This document shows positions 13,301 to 22,809 of a stretch of DNA of 64,000 nucleotides, in pieces (within the stretch, counting starts at the first letter, position 1; each line of letters begins with the position of its first letter). The notes below the pieces were generated by a model. It was not told the DNA's origin, did no database searches, and saw only the letters and a list, made by a program, of their open reading frames with translations. The translations under genes were made by a program, and so were the position numbers. The DNA is taken from the NCBI GenBank assembly GCA_011037195.1, contig JAAEAF010000676.1, positions 124,001 through 188,000 on the forward strand. The letters are read 5' to 3'. The DNA is from Triatoma infestans (taxonomy: Eukaryota; Arthropoda; Insecta; Hemiptera; Reduviidae).

Positions 13301-16300
13301 ACGAACTGTTCGAATACCCACTGGAAGTCTGTAAATATCCTCAATTTGTAGGCCCCACTGAACTGTTTCGATTCGTACCTAGAATGAATGAAAAAATTAC
13401 TTTATTCTGGGACATGGATGTCATCTAAGAATAAATACAAACACCAAAGATAGGCTGAGTCTGCCTGAGCTGGGACAGCTCTAGTGGTTACGTCGACCCG
13501 GACAAAAACACAAATTGCCGCCCCTTAAGAATATATATATTCTTAAGTAAGTCTATGCATGTTGTAGCAGCACTCGCGTGATAATGCTATTCTGTTCAGA
13601 GAAGTATATGCATGTTCAAACAAGTTCAAGCATCATCCTTTACAAATTCTGCGTTAATTTCTCAATAACAGTGTAAATATGTTTACCTTTTAGTCATAAA
13701 CGATATAAATACGCTACCCACTGTAAATTTTTACGAACGAAAAAATCGATATGTGAAATTTTCTAATAATTGAGTATTTAACACATCAATATTTTTCTCA
13801 CACTTACAGCCAAAATGGCGCCTCTAAATTTTGGCGCCCCGAACAAATGTCCGGGTTGCCCGCCCGCCTCTAGAGCGGGCGATGCCTAAAATATTACGAA
13901 AAAACAAAAACAAGAAAAAAAAAGGCAAAAGGAAATTTGAAAAACATAATGTACAAAAATAAATAACTAAGGAAATCTTTGAGGCGTGAATAATGCAATA
14001 TATTTAGTACGAGAGAAATATGTTTATTAAATTAATTGTTATGCTATAAGTAGATGAGGTGAATATCGAGACAAGATCTGAAGATAGGGAGTATTTTGGA
14101 CCATGGTGAACAATTTCACAGGCTCGGAGTTCCAAAAGGAAGAGGGCACGAATAGGAAGAATGTGCTGTCTTGTGAGGGAGGAGTGTAGGGAGAAGGAGG
14201 GGGAGAACGAGTGTGATTGAAGTGAATAGTTGGAAGATGTATAGGGCTTATTCATATGTAAATTCATACGTAAATAAGCATATATAAATTCTCCTAAAAT
14301 TACTTTTCTCTGTATAAAGTTGCAAACGGAAGTGATAGGTCTTTATATGAGTGGCTAGTATCCCAAGGTTAAAAAAACATGGTGATCGATATCAAAAAAT
14401 TACGAGGAAAAAATCGATAATAAAATTAGATATTTTCGGTAACCGATTTTCTTCGAACACGGAACTTCAATAAAATTATATAGATAGTAGAACTGTACTG
14501 TAAAACTACTTAAAAAGAAATTCTAAATCATCCCTTTCCTGGAATAACTCTTAAAATATACTTTTCCAGAATAGTATTGTAAATAGAAGTATTACAATGT
14601 ATCGGAATGAATAAAACTGTATTTGTGAACATCAACACTAGTGGAATCAACCAGTGTGGTGCTTGATACAGACATCTAAAGTCATCTCTCTACACGAATT
14701 GATTTAAAACGCTTACTATGGCGATGGAAATGAGACTCCGAAACCTGTCACGAAAAACAGTAATATGCATGCTACGTCGGATAAAATCATAGTTGTTATC
14801 CTGCATAACGGGGCAAACTACATAAATTGTTTTAATTGGTGTAGGAGAATGACATGTGAGTTTTTGTACTCCAGATTTTTTTTACAAAGTACATTTCACT
14901 TAAATTTTGGTGATGGGAATTATAGATGTGGGTTTTCAGAGCAGAAAATTTTACTAAACTGTGTGGCGGCGAGCGCCCTCTGTCTTCTCCTAAAGAAGTT
15001 TTAATTTATGCCTAACTCACTGACCGGGAGTGGGCCCCCACCTCCTAAAAAAATTTTCCGAAAAATGTTTCAAATTTCTTTGGACTCGATTTCTTGAAAA
15101 GCGTCAGTTATTACAAAAATATACTGCAACAAGTTTCCTCCAAAAAATGTAGACTTAACGTACATCTGAAGAAGCTAGCAGGTATAGCGCTAGCAGATTT
15201 TATTAGGGAGTTTCCAATATATTTGCTGAAGAACGGTGGCTTTATCATCCAAAGAAGAATTATATCAAGTGTTTAGGGTGGAAATTTCGTTCCCTAGATC
15301 TTAATCTTTTCCAGACCATGAATTTCTAATGAGAAATAGATTTTGGAGAGTGCTTTAAGTTGAGAGGTTACGTCATGCTGGCATCGTATTGGGGTACAAT
15401 AGAACCTTCAAGGTTGCCGTGGTCTACATTCATAACGCCTTGAATTTTACCAAATTACTTTAGTGTATTTGCTTCTTAATGTAAATACATGCATAACTGT
15501 AAATGTGCAGTCCCTTTGAATGCAATATATAGTTAGTTTGGATGAAGAAAAAATAACATAATAAATCATTAGCTAACATTCATTAATAAAGTCATTAGCT
15601 AACAGTCTATAAAATATTATTTCTTATTTATAATTATAGTGAAAAATGCAATGCAATTGTTGGAGCGGCATTTTGATTGGCTCACGGATAGATAGCAGAA
15701 CCAGTCTAGTCGGTCAGAACTTATAACTTTGCAGCTTGCCGATAGGTAGCATTGTCAATTTTGACCCCAAATAGATTTGTAAACATCCAAGGTCCAATTA
15801 GAATGACTTTGTTCTTTTGTTGAATTTTATTATATAATTTTGAACAATAGGATGTTTAGACTAGGCCCGTCTTATGGTGGTTTACAAATCTGTTTGGCCT
15901 TACTTTAGATAACTGACAATGCTACCTATTTGAAACCAATCGAAGTGCCGCTCTAATAGCAGTAATTCTTTAAGATACCTCTAAAGTGTACAAATATCCA
16001 GGATTTGGATGCATCATGTACGGCCACCAGAAGTTAGCGTTGTGCACTTCTACTTTACCAATGAATCCTGTGCCATCTTTATCATCTTTAGATGTACGAG
16101 AGACAGCATCTCCATCAGCGTCCAATAAGTTTACCCAACAAGTCACTTCGGTTCCTTCCAGAGGTAATCCACCATAGGTGATATTGAAATACACTATTCC
16201 TGTAAATCAATAGTAAAATCCACGGTAGTACTTTAATTAAGATATTAACTTAAGGAAAGTTATGCCTACTTGTCAGGTGGGCTTCAACTAGCGCTCTAAC

Positions 16301-19300
16301 TACTGATCGTAATGCCGATAAATGGACGGAGTCAATATAAACATACTTTAGATAGATAAATTACATATATTAAATCAAATAATATTCAAAGCCAAGATGG
16401 CGCAATACATCCTGGCTTGAAGATCCATAGCTCTATCCAAGCAGCTTTCGCTACTTTCAACAAGAACCTATTTATCGGAATAAAAATTATATTTATTCAG
16501 CCATAAATATCATACATTTCGCTTAATAAATCTGCTGTGAAACACTCACACGACTTTCCCTTACTGCAGTTCACACAGCTATAAATTTTCTTCAAACATA
16601 TAATTTTTACTAAATGTTCACTTGTCTTCAACTTTACACCAACTTGGAGAATGTAAACTTAGTAAAATGACTTTTTTGACTCTCACGCCCGCCCACAAAA
16701 CGTTTCTACTGAACAGTTTTTTGTCAGTTTTCGCGGCTTTCTCCATAAAAAAAAACCAACAGATTTCATTAAATTTGGTACACTAACAGTGAAAATAGAG
16801 TTCTATCTTTTGTTTGAAACTTGCTTCCAAGAAATTCATTAAAAGAAGTTTTTGGAAGGTGGGAGATGAAGTTCTGCTTTCCTTAAAAAGGTCATTTTAT
16901 TAAGTTTAGATTCTCCCATTCACACGAAACTGAAGACATTTAGTAATAAAAAAAATCTGGTGTGAAACACTCACATGACTTTCTCTTACTGCGAAATGGC
17001 AATTTTTCTTCACACCTACAATTGAGTGTTTCAAACCGTCGGCATTTTTATGGAGAAAATCACAAAAACTGAAAAACCTATTCAGTAAATTCGCACTGCC
17101 GCTCAATTGATTTCCTTCATACTGGGGATTTAGGCAATTTATATAATTCTAATTAATATTATTTAGTGGACAGAGTTGTGTATATAGCACATTGTTGAAC
17201 TGAAATAGCAATTTAGAAGAAACCATAACTCCAGCCCTCCCCCAAAAGAGTGTCCTTAAATGAATTTTCCCGGAGAAATATTTCAAATAAAAGTTGTAGC
17301 TCTTTGTACGTGTAGTTAATATGGGAATTTAAAGAAAATTGTTTGAACTGTTTTCGAGAAATTTAAAAAAAAATTGCAAAAACCATTCAGTAAAGTAGCA
17401 CTTCCGGTAGACAGATTTTGTCCGAATTCTTGGTGTCTAATGCGGTGGTAATAAGTAAACGGAATACAAAGTTTGAGCTTCCTGCAACTGTTCGTTTTTG
17501 AGATATTCTTTTCACACCCATGCACGCACACAACACACTCAGATCATTTTGTAAAAACCACTTTTTTGAACTCAGGGGAACGTGTATTTCCGGTAAAAAC
17601 TCAATTTCGAAAATCAAGCACAATCGCAATATTTCCTCTTACTTATTATTAGTAAAATTATTACTATTATTAGAAATTTGTCAATTACAATCCTGTAAAC
17701 TGTAGTCATGTGAGAAGTCGTGTGAGTGTTTCACGTCATTTTTTTTTTCGTACTTATAGGAAATAATAACTATTTCCGGTGAAAAGTCAATTTCGAAAGT
17801 TTGACACGATTGCAAATACTTTCTCTTACTGAAGAGAAAGTAAAACTGTCAATGAGTTTCAACCAATGAAAATGGCAGACCTCATTTAAAATATTTTTAT
17901 TTTTCTAGAAAGCTTCAGGTTTGGGAATAAATTTAACTATAAAGACAATTAAATCTAGTGTATACGCAATATCAGTGGTTAGATAATATACGAATATATT
18001 CAATGTATAGACTATTGTGTCATTACATAGAAACTATTTTATCTACTTGTGCTAGTTACTAATTTACATTGTTGCTAGTAAACATTATATTATAATATGT
18101 TACTTATGTATGACATACATATCAAATTATAAAACAAAAATGTAGAATATATTATGGTCTGTTACAATACAACGATAGAAATTGTTTTTATAGAAATAGA
18201 AATAATTCTATCATTCAGCATCAACATGCAGAGAGGGTGATTCACCATCAATAAATAGTAGGGGGGGGGACATTCAGCAGCAATATGCAGGGACAGGAAA
18301 CAAATGATTCTAGTTTTAATGAATGGTGTAATTAAAAAAGTTAGTGTGTAACTGAGTTAGTGTGAAACTAAGTTGGCACACTGTCTGAAGAACGCATCCT
18401 GAAGATGGGCGAACGCCCGAAACCGGTCGATGACCACTAAATGAAGCAGGCTACCACGGAAAATGTCTCTGATAATTAAAAAAGCTCACAATTTACCTAT
18501 TTTTTGACATAATCCCCTAATACTTATAAATTACCCATTGACATTCTAACTTACCTCATATAACATTCTTCGGTGTAAATATCATCAATAAATATATACA
18601 CTTGTCCCATCTCTTTACTATTAGTTTCTCTCCAGTCAAGAGGAAATACTGCGAGCGTGCTAAACTTTCCTTATTGAGTTTTTACTGAAATACACGTTTT
18701 AAGGTCCTCTGAGAACGAAAAAAGTTTTTAACGAATAGTCTTGGAATAGTTTTAGCGAACAGTATGTATGTGGGTATGTACGAACAAAATATCTCAAAAA
18801 CGAAACGTCGCAAGAAAAACTCAAACTTGATATTCCGTATAGGTACTATCACCGTTTTTGCAAGAAAGGTTTCGAGCAAAATGCTTCAACCGGATGTGCA
18901 ACATTACTGGTTTTTATTTCTAGTTTTTTGCAATTGTCTTGAAAACAGTTCCATAAGATTTTCTTTAAACTTCGAACACTATTACTTCGAATACCTATCA
19001 CTTTTATTTGAAACATTTTCTGGGGAAAAACTGATTTTTTGAGGTGTTCTGAGGGAACACTAATGTTAAGCTTTCCTCTAAAAAACTGCTTCAATTCAAA
19101 GTATAGTTCTACTACCTTTATAATATTAATATACATTAGAACCAATGCTAGAATTACAAATATGGAAAAAAATCTACTTGTGACAGAATAGGTTTTTGGG
19201 TATTTTGGAATCATCTTGAAAAATGACTGCAACGATTTCTTTTAAACTTGTAATAGTATTTAACCTTCCTTACCTGCTTGAGTTGGTAAGTGTTCCCCCC

Positions 19301-22300
19301 ACCACCGCTATATTTATTTTGGGACAGTTTAAAGAAAAGTAACAAATTCTTTGTCGGAAAATGTGAGCCAATCATAAACATATGTTTCACTACTTCGTTA
19401 TTGTTAAACTTGACGAAATATTGTTTAAACAGTATACATATTTACCTTTAGGAGGCTGTATGTCAGTGTATATAGAAATGTCGTCCACATATACAGCCGG
19501 TGTTGTGTAAATATGCACCGTCCTATGAATACCAGCATAATTGAAGAAATCAAATGTATATCTTTGTACAATTTTTGGTCCATCTATCCTAATTATCGCA
19601 GAATAAAAAAATATATAAAAAAAAAAATAATTCTTACTCATATAGTTTTGTATATTAACAAAATAATGAAGTGTTTAAATAAAGAAAATTGGAACTAACG
19701 TTTGTATTTTATCCAGAGTGCCTTGAGGCACGGTCGTAAGGGTTAATGTATTATCTACGGCCACTGTAATTCTATTTTCTTCACCATAGTTTAATATGGA
19801 GGTGATTTCCGCCTGGAAAGGTAGATGGCCTATTTCATGGTACAAAACTTCTTCTCCGTTCACCCACTAAAATCACATAACAATAGATTTATGCACTTAA
19901 ATCACATAATCACATAATAAAATTGCAGTTAAAACTGAAGATTGACTAATTATATATGTATTTATCTATCATAGCATGCATATTATAGTTGTTTCTGGCC
20001 GGTTTCGGATTCCCATCCATCTTCAGAGTAAGGTTTCTAATCAATTCGTATACCTCTATAGGGTATACGAATTTCTATAAATTGAAAAAGGGTATAAATT
20101 TCTATAAATGACTTTAACTACATGTTTATACTCTAGCACCTCACTGGTTGACTATATGTGGGAGGTTATAAGGTTAAAGAAGTACGTGTATCGCGTGTAT
20201 TACAGCAGAAAAGAATCAGTACAAATTATATTAAAATTTAACTATTGGTAAATAATGCCTAATGAAAGACATTTAAAATTAGGTCTTTTGGTAAAGGTGT
20301 GGTTATATAGTGTAAGTTACAATGCTGTGTGTCTTATCATGGAATTTTAATCCGGGAAATATGAAGAGTGTATTGTATAAATAATATGTATATATATTAT
20401 ATATATATAGAGAGAGTTAAGTTAAGTAAGATAAAAAAAATAAACATTGAAAAGCAAGCAAGATTAATGTAAGAAAATACTAAAGACTGTTGTTAGAAAA
20501 AGTAGATTTAAGATAGAGATAATGTTATAATTAATAATGCAACAAAGTATAATGTATTATACTTATGAATTACCATTTACCATGCTTTTCATAAGCGGAT
20601 AAAATAATGGTTAAATACTGAAATGCATGCAGGATTAATATAGGAAAATATACAAAAAGGTTGGTAGAAAAATTTGAGATAGTATTAAATTAAATATATT
20701 AAAGAAGGGGCAGAAATGTGTTTTTTGAATTATCATGCATTATATTTTAAGCTTATTTATAATAAATATGAGAATTGGAAGTAATCAGTTGAATAAAATA
20801 ATCAAAGGGATAGCTTGTTAAAATAATATAATGATTAATTAAATGGTTAAATAACATGGTTACATTAAGAATAATAAAGTGAAGTACCATAAAGACAAAC
20901 AGAATGATGGCTTACAGAGTAAACCAAGCTTGCGAATAGACATTATTTATTATAAACCCATAGTTAAACTTTAATAATATCTAATTTGTACTGATTCTTT
21001 TCTGCTGTAATACACGCGATACACATACTTTTGTAACCTTATAACCTCCCACATACATTTAACGAGTGTGGTGCTGGATATAAACATTTAGTCGACGCCA
21101 TCTTCTACACAAATTGATTTAAAATCTTACTCTGACGATGGATGAGAATCCGAAACTGGCCAGAAACAACAATAATACGACGGATAAAACCATAGATATT
21201 ATTGTTAAAAATAATATAAACAAGTAATATTTGTGAGTGGCAACAGTGATAGAGAGAGAGGTGATAACACTAGTAGAGGTTAAGCAGTGTATAGTTTATG
21301 ATGATAAAAACTGGTGTTTAAGGTGAAAGGTACTGGTGTATGTGAGGTGAATGTAAAAATAAAATAAAACTAAACTTAAGGTTAAATTTCTAGTTCTAGA
21401 TATTTTCCCCAAATTAGTATATTATAAGTTAACACAACCCAGCATTGCGGACCAAGTACATATACAATAGACTAAATTAGTTTACATTACCACATTGGCT
21501 GTATAATGAACACTTCCAAATCTCAACCATACTCGTAGACTGTCATCCCGCCAGGAGTGTGGCACAAAGAATTTACGATCATACCACACCACACCGACAT
21601 GCTCTCTGATAGATTTCTCTTGAGTTATGTCGTTAAAACTGCTTGGTACTGGCATTGGAATTACGGCTCCGGTCTGAAACCACAAAAGTTACAAAAAATC
21701 TATTTTAACTGCCAATATTGCAAAATGATAGGGTTTTAGGATTAAGCTGAGGCAAAATTAAAAAACAACATTTACTCTGCAGAAGCCTAATGCATTCGTT
21801 TTATAGCAAACAACGAACGTGTCAATCCGATAAACTTGTGTCTTGCAGCATAATTGCCGCGAAAATTAAAAAGCTAATGCAACCATGCTTAAATATTAAA
21901 ATAGCACAACAGTACAGTTTAGAATGAAAATTATGAAATTTCATCTTCCGAAATTCATAACTGAAAAGCAAAACTGAAAATTCCATGGAAATAGTTTCAA
22001 TATTTTGTTATTTCAAAATAAAGTTTGAAGGAGTATTGTAAAACTGGAAAAAATTTTGGAATCTGATTTTTACTAGTATACATTTCGCATTCTCTTTTCC
22101 TTCGTTTGGAGAGTTGTCTTCAACTTTATAACCATATATTCTCCCGCATACAATCAAAATCAATCAGTGGTCCTTGACAGAAATATAAAGTTGAAGTGAA
22201 CTCTCTGCACGAACTTGATAGTCTTATCCTGACACTAGATGAGAATCCGAAACTGGTCAGGAACAACATTAATCAGTATGTTATGATGGATAAAAATGAA

Positions 22301-22555
22301 TAGAGTTAGAGAGAGAAAAATAAAAAACTTTAAAATAACAGAATACAAAATCGGGACATAGTGACCAACCTTCGATAAATCTTGAGCATACCAGCGATTT
22401 TTAACCCCTTCACCAGGATTTTCGGGTATTTTAAAATTCCAGATCCCATCCAAAGATTTAACTTCCCTAGTTTCTGATTCTCTTGGATAGAGGATACCTC
22501 CGGCCAAGCATTGCGCCAGACAATGTGTCAAAAATACCCATTCTAATGTGGGCAT
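7116..22555 (-). CDS. GUSB: Beta-glucuronidase, complete 12-exon gene (GH2 family)
   Basis: Beta-glucuronidase hydrolyses terminal glucuronic acid from glycosaminoglycans and glucuronides, usually in lysosomes or secreted. Coding exons (minus strand, GT-AG introns): 22555-22370, 21673-21491, 19866-19700, 19588-19446, 16199-15979, 13378-13226, 13130-12958, 12190-12047, 11940-11856 (or 9159-9078), 8768-8592, 7653-7515, 7309-7116. Phases agree at every junction and the sum is about 654 codons, close to the usual 650. Seen in order: a hydrophobic N-terminus ([14 protein letters not shown]), the sugar-binding domain ([19 protein letters not shown]), a middle beta-sandwich (FWWPY), then the TIM barrel with [23 protein letters not shown] and DECPS. 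The acid/base residue is Glu444 (WSVANEP), the nucleophile Glu533 (MMEYGADT), and a uronate-binding NKK motif is at 598-600. The Glu-Glu spacing of 89 equals that of human Glu451/Glu540. Ninth exon duplicated; see findings. No stop or frameshift was seen. Confidence 0.93.
7515..7653 (-). CDS. GUSB: GUSB exon 11
   Basis: Codons 545-590 plus one base. Encodes [20 protein letters not shown] and [15 protein letters not shown], the last barrel strands. Acceptor TTTTCAG|AAT, donor CAAG|GTAATT. Confidence 0.92.
8592..8768 (-). CDS. GUSB: GUSB exon 10: nucleophile glutamate
   Basis: Codons 486-544, phase 0 both ends. Encodes [16 protein letters not shown] and [18 protein letters not shown]; Glu533 is the predicted catalytic nucleophile. 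Acceptor TTACAG|GGA, donor TTT|GTAATT. Confidence 0.92.
8868..8935. repeat. Minisatellite in a GUSB intron
   Basis: About three copies of a 20-24 base unit containing GCCAACACCAACC, in the intron between exons 9b and 10. The plus strand is purine-poor (C/A only) over about 65 bases. Confidence 0.75.
9078..9159 (-). CDS. GUSB: GUSB exon 9b: alternative copy of the duplicated exon
   Basis: 82 bases with the same entry and exit phases as exon 9a: acceptor AATTAG|A, donor GGA|GTGAGT. It encodes [20 protein letters not shown] and seven more residues, clearly homologous to exon 9a but one codon shorter and diverged after RPVTA. It is open and has intact splice sites, so it is probably used. It lies about 2.7 kb downstream of 9a, before exon 10. 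Confidence 0.8.
9196..10350 (+). pseudogene. Degenerate LINE: RNase H domain and 3' end
   Basis: Conceptual translation in shifting frames gives an RNase H-like stretch ([17 protein letters not shown], then [12 protein letters not shown] at about 9445-9590) and the typical tail of RNase H-bearing non-LTR retrotransposons, [15 protein letters not shown] followed by a [10 protein letters not shown] cysteine segment (about 10036-10130). Stops and frameshifts are frequent. It ends near 10350 in a GGGCCCAGTGAAGC-type 3' region. It sits in the GUSB intron between exons 9a and 9b, opposite to the gene. Jockey/I-type relatives are likely; the exact clade is not determined. Confidence 0.65.
11083..11590 (-). 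pseudogene. Second degenerate LINE RNase H tail
   Basis: Minus-strand translation gives [20 protein letters not shown] and [12 protein letters not shown], the C-terminal RNase H region and cysteine/histidine tail seen in RNase H-bearing LINEs. It then continues in another frame as [20 protein letters not shown]. Frameshifts and stops interrupt it. Same intron as the plus-strand fragment at 9196-10350, opposite orientation, and a different sequence, so a separate insertion. Confidence 0.6.
11856..11940 (-). CDS. GUSB: GUSB exon 9a: canonical copy of the duplicated exon
   Basis: 85 bases: one base completing codon 457, then codons 458-485 ([20 protein letters not shown] and eight more). Acceptor TTTTAG|A, donor GCG|GTGAGT, phase 0. 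This copy keeps the family's LD-x-x-RPVT spacing and gives exactly 89 residues between the catalytic glutamates, so it is likely the ancestral form. Confidence 0.88.
12047..12190 (-). CDS. GUSB: GUSB exon 8: acid/base glutamate
   Basis: Completes codon 409, then codons 410-456 plus two bases. Encodes [16 protein letters not shown], then [19 protein letters not shown]; Glu444 in NEP is the predicted general acid/base. Acceptor ATTTCAG|C, donor TTCAA|GTAATT, so the following exon must start with one base to finish a lysine codon; both copies of exon 9 do. Confidence 0.9.
12290..12720 (-). repeat. Dispersed repeat copy in GUSB intron 7
   Basis: Starts with CTGGTGTGAAATATTCACAT, a diverged form of the repeat terminus at 16957, and continues with modules shared with 16990-17350 (AGAAAATCACAGAAACTGAAA; CAAATAAAAGTTGTAGCTCT). 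No coding content. Confidence 0.6.
12958..13130 (-). CDS. GUSB: GUSB exon 7
   Basis: Codons 352-408 plus two bases. Encodes [20 protein letters not shown], then [16 protein letters not shown] and [11 protein letters not shown], all conserved barrel segments. The donor is ACTGA|GTAATT. An alternative upstream GT (TCA|GTAGAC) would drop VDT and does not fit the next exon. Confidence 0.88.
13226..13378 (-). CDS. GUSB: GUSB exon 6: start of the TIM barrel
   Basis: Codons 301-351, phase 0 both ends. It has no ATG and is visible only by conceptual translation: [12 protein letters not shown] and [14 protein letters not shown], the first barrel strand. Acceptor TTCTAG|GTA, donor GAT|GTAAGA. Confidence 0.88.
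14600..14810 (+). repeat. Penelope-like 3'-terminal repeat, degenerate copy
   Basis: Closely matches the 21056-21190 copy: a GTGTGGTGCT box, 'tctacacgaattgatttaaaa', a short hairpin motif, and a 'cggataaaa' tail. The hammerhead-like segment at 14721-14752 keeps CTCCGAAACCTGTCAC, but the CTGANGA core reads TATGGCGA and the stem is damaged, so it should be inactive. Lies in the GUSB intron between exons 5 and 6. Confidence 0.5.
15650..15960. repeat. Imperfect inverted repeat (foldback/MITE-like)
   Basis: The left arm (about 15655-15795) contains GAGCGGCATTTTGATTGG, GATAGGTAGCATTGTCA and AATAGATTTGTAAAC. The right arm (about 15880-15957) carries the reverse complement of all three words in mirrored order. 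The arms are diverged, suggesting an old non-autonomous DNA element. It sits immediately downstream of GUSB exon 5 (starts 15979) in the following intron. Confidence 0.55.
15979..16199 (-). CDS. GUSB: GUSB exon 5: immunoglobulin-like domain
   Basis: Completes codon 227, then codons 228-300. Encodes [13 protein letters not shown] and [19 protein letters not shown], the central beta-sandwich. Acceptor TTACAG|GA, donor GAG|GTATCT, phase 0 at the end. Confidence 0.9.
16535..17890. repeat. Dispersed repeat block with a TIR-bounded copy
   Basis: Contains a copy bounded by terminal inverted repeats: GTGTGAAACACTCACATGAC at about 16960 and its reverse complement-like form CGTGTGAGTGTTTCACG at about 17719-17735, 779 bases apart. 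Inside are the CACTTCCGG box (17400), a TTTTCGAGAAATTT module and a CAAATAAAAGTTGTAGCTCT module. A further left end lies at 16540 (CTGTGAAACACTCACACGAC). The ORFs here lack domains. Located in the intron between GUSB exons 4 and 5. Confidence 0.6.
18373..18475 (+). repeat. 100-bp repeat shared with 60800-60905
   Basis: From 'cacactgtctgaag' to 'aatgtctctgat' this segment matches 60809-60903 at nearly every base. It contains the hammerhead-like motif at 18395-18432. The flanks differ, so the two are independent insertions or terminal repeats of one mobile family. Confidence 0.85.
18395..18432 (+). ncRNA. Hammerhead ribozyme-like motif, family A copy 1
   Basis: Reads in hammerhead order: stem I strand CATC (18395-18398), core CTGAAGA (18399-18405), one extra T, stem II GGGC/GCCC with loop GAAC (18407-18418), GAAA (18419-18422), a short stem III (C, CG loop, G), GTC (18426-18428) and the pairing stem I strand GATG (18429-18432). 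All conserved core bases fit CUGANGA...GAAA...UH. The unpaired T before stem II and the 2-bp stem III are deviations, and a tiny stem III is known for Penelope-like retroelement hammerheads. Activity is inferred, not shown. Confidence 0.55.
18640..19260. repeat. Dispersed repeat copy
   Basis: Carries the same modules as 41750-42100 in the same order: 'ttactgaaatacacgtttt' with GGTCCTCTGAGAACG (about 18675-18720), an ACCGGATGTGC variant of the CCGGAAGTG box, 'ttttcttgaaaacagttcc' and CTTTTATTTGAAACATTTTC (about 19000). The 127-codon minus ORF at 18849-19232 is entirely within it and shows no domain. Confidence 0.6.
19446..19588 (-). CDS. GUSB: GUSB exon 4
   Basis: Completes codon 179, then codons 180-226 plus one base. 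Contains [20 protein letters not shown] and [10 protein letters not shown], the end of the first GH2 domain. Acceptor ATTAG|G, donor AAAG|GTAAAT. Confidence 0.88.
19700..19866 (-). CDS. GUSB: GUSB exon 3
   Basis: Codons 124-178 plus two bases. Begins TTTTAG|TGG with [17 protein letters not shown], the conserved end of the sugar-binding domain, and runs through [13 protein letters not shown] to donor AAC|GTTAGT. Confidence 0.88.
19997..20026 (-). ncRNA. Hammerhead-like motif, family B (left arm)
   Basis: On the minus strand: CTGAAGA, one T, stem GGAT/ATCC with loop GGGA, GAAA, then CCGGCC. The core and stem II are intact, but the expected GTC cleavage triplet reads GCC, so this copy is probably inactive. 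Confidence 0.4.
21132..21161 (+). ncRNA. Hammerhead-like motif, family B (right arm)
   Basis: CTGACGA, one T, stem GGAT/ATCC with loop GAGA, GAAA, C, TG, then GCC in place of GTC. As in its inverted partner, the substrate triplet has a T to C change. Confidence 0.4.
21491..21673 (-). CDS. GUSB: GUSB exon 2: sugar-binding domain
   Basis: Codons 63-123, phase 0 at both ends (TTTCAG|ACC ... GTG|GTAATG). Encodes [16 protein letters not shown] and [10 protein letters not shown], the start of the GH2 sugar-binding jelly-roll domain. Confidence 0.9.
22120..22300 (+). repeat. Penelope-like 3'-terminal repeat with damaged hammerhead core
   Basis: Shares 'gttgaagtgaactctct' and 'gagaatccgaaactggtcaggaa' with 29700-29780. 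The motif at 22229-22258 keeps GAAAC-TG-GTC but the core reads CTGACAC instead of CTGANGA. It overlaps the intron just downstream of GUSB exon 1. Confidence 0.5.
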
Positions 22556-22572
22556 CTCCTTATTCGTAATCT
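22370..22572 (-). CDS. GUSB: GUSB exon 1: start codon and signal peptide
   Basis: Start codon at 22555 and codons 1-62. A polypyrimidine tract and CAG end just before 22572, so a non-coding leader exon probably lies further upstream; 22556-22572 is then untranslated. The ATG at 22555 is chosen because it gives a hydrophobic signal-like start ([16 protein letters not shown]) followed by the family's mature start, GILYPRES. A further in-frame ATG upstream (22621) is on the intron side of that acceptor. Ends ...DLSK at donor AAG|GTTGGT. Confidence 0.85.
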
Positions 22573-22809
22573 CTGTTAAAGAAAAGAAAAAAATGCTATG
22601 TAAAAATTTTAGAAGTTTCAATAAAATAAGAACAAAGGCCAGTGTTTTTTACAAATTTATTCTTTCACTTCACTAATAACTTGCTGAAATAAGGATTATT
22701 GAGGTGATGACAATTTTTGTTTAAGGCGATTAAATCATGGTAAAAAGTTTCTGTGAATTCTGATTTGCAGAGTAATCTAAGTTCCTTGCGTCTCTAAAAC
22801 GAAAAACAC

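Larger units (their letters stand above)
19985..21195. repeat. Inverted pair of Penelope-like terminal repeats
   Basis: The left arm (19985-20240, minus-oriented) and the right arm (20983-21195, plus-oriented) are inverted copies of one sequence, sharing GATACACATACTTTTGTAAC-like and TTATAACCTCCCACATA words and a hammerhead-like motif near each outer end. About 740 AT-rich bases without an ORF separate them. Inverted terminal repeats of this sort are one of the arrangements known for Penelope-like elements; alternatively this is a foldback element. It lies in the GUSB intron between exons 2 and 3. Confidence 0.65.

Noticed and set aside
13525..13548. A perfect 24-base palindrome CTTAAGAATATA/TATATTCTTAAG as a regulatory site
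   Set aside because: It is an AT-rich simple palindrome in an intron, near possible MITE ends (about 13450-13890) that are too diverged to call.
14004..14267. 87-codon minus ORF rich in Ser/His/Leu
   Set aside because: No recognised domain; it lies in an intron and opposes no repeat with a known frame.
18849..19232. 127-codon minus ORF
   Set aside because: Lies wholly inside the dispersed repeat; other copies do not keep this frame.
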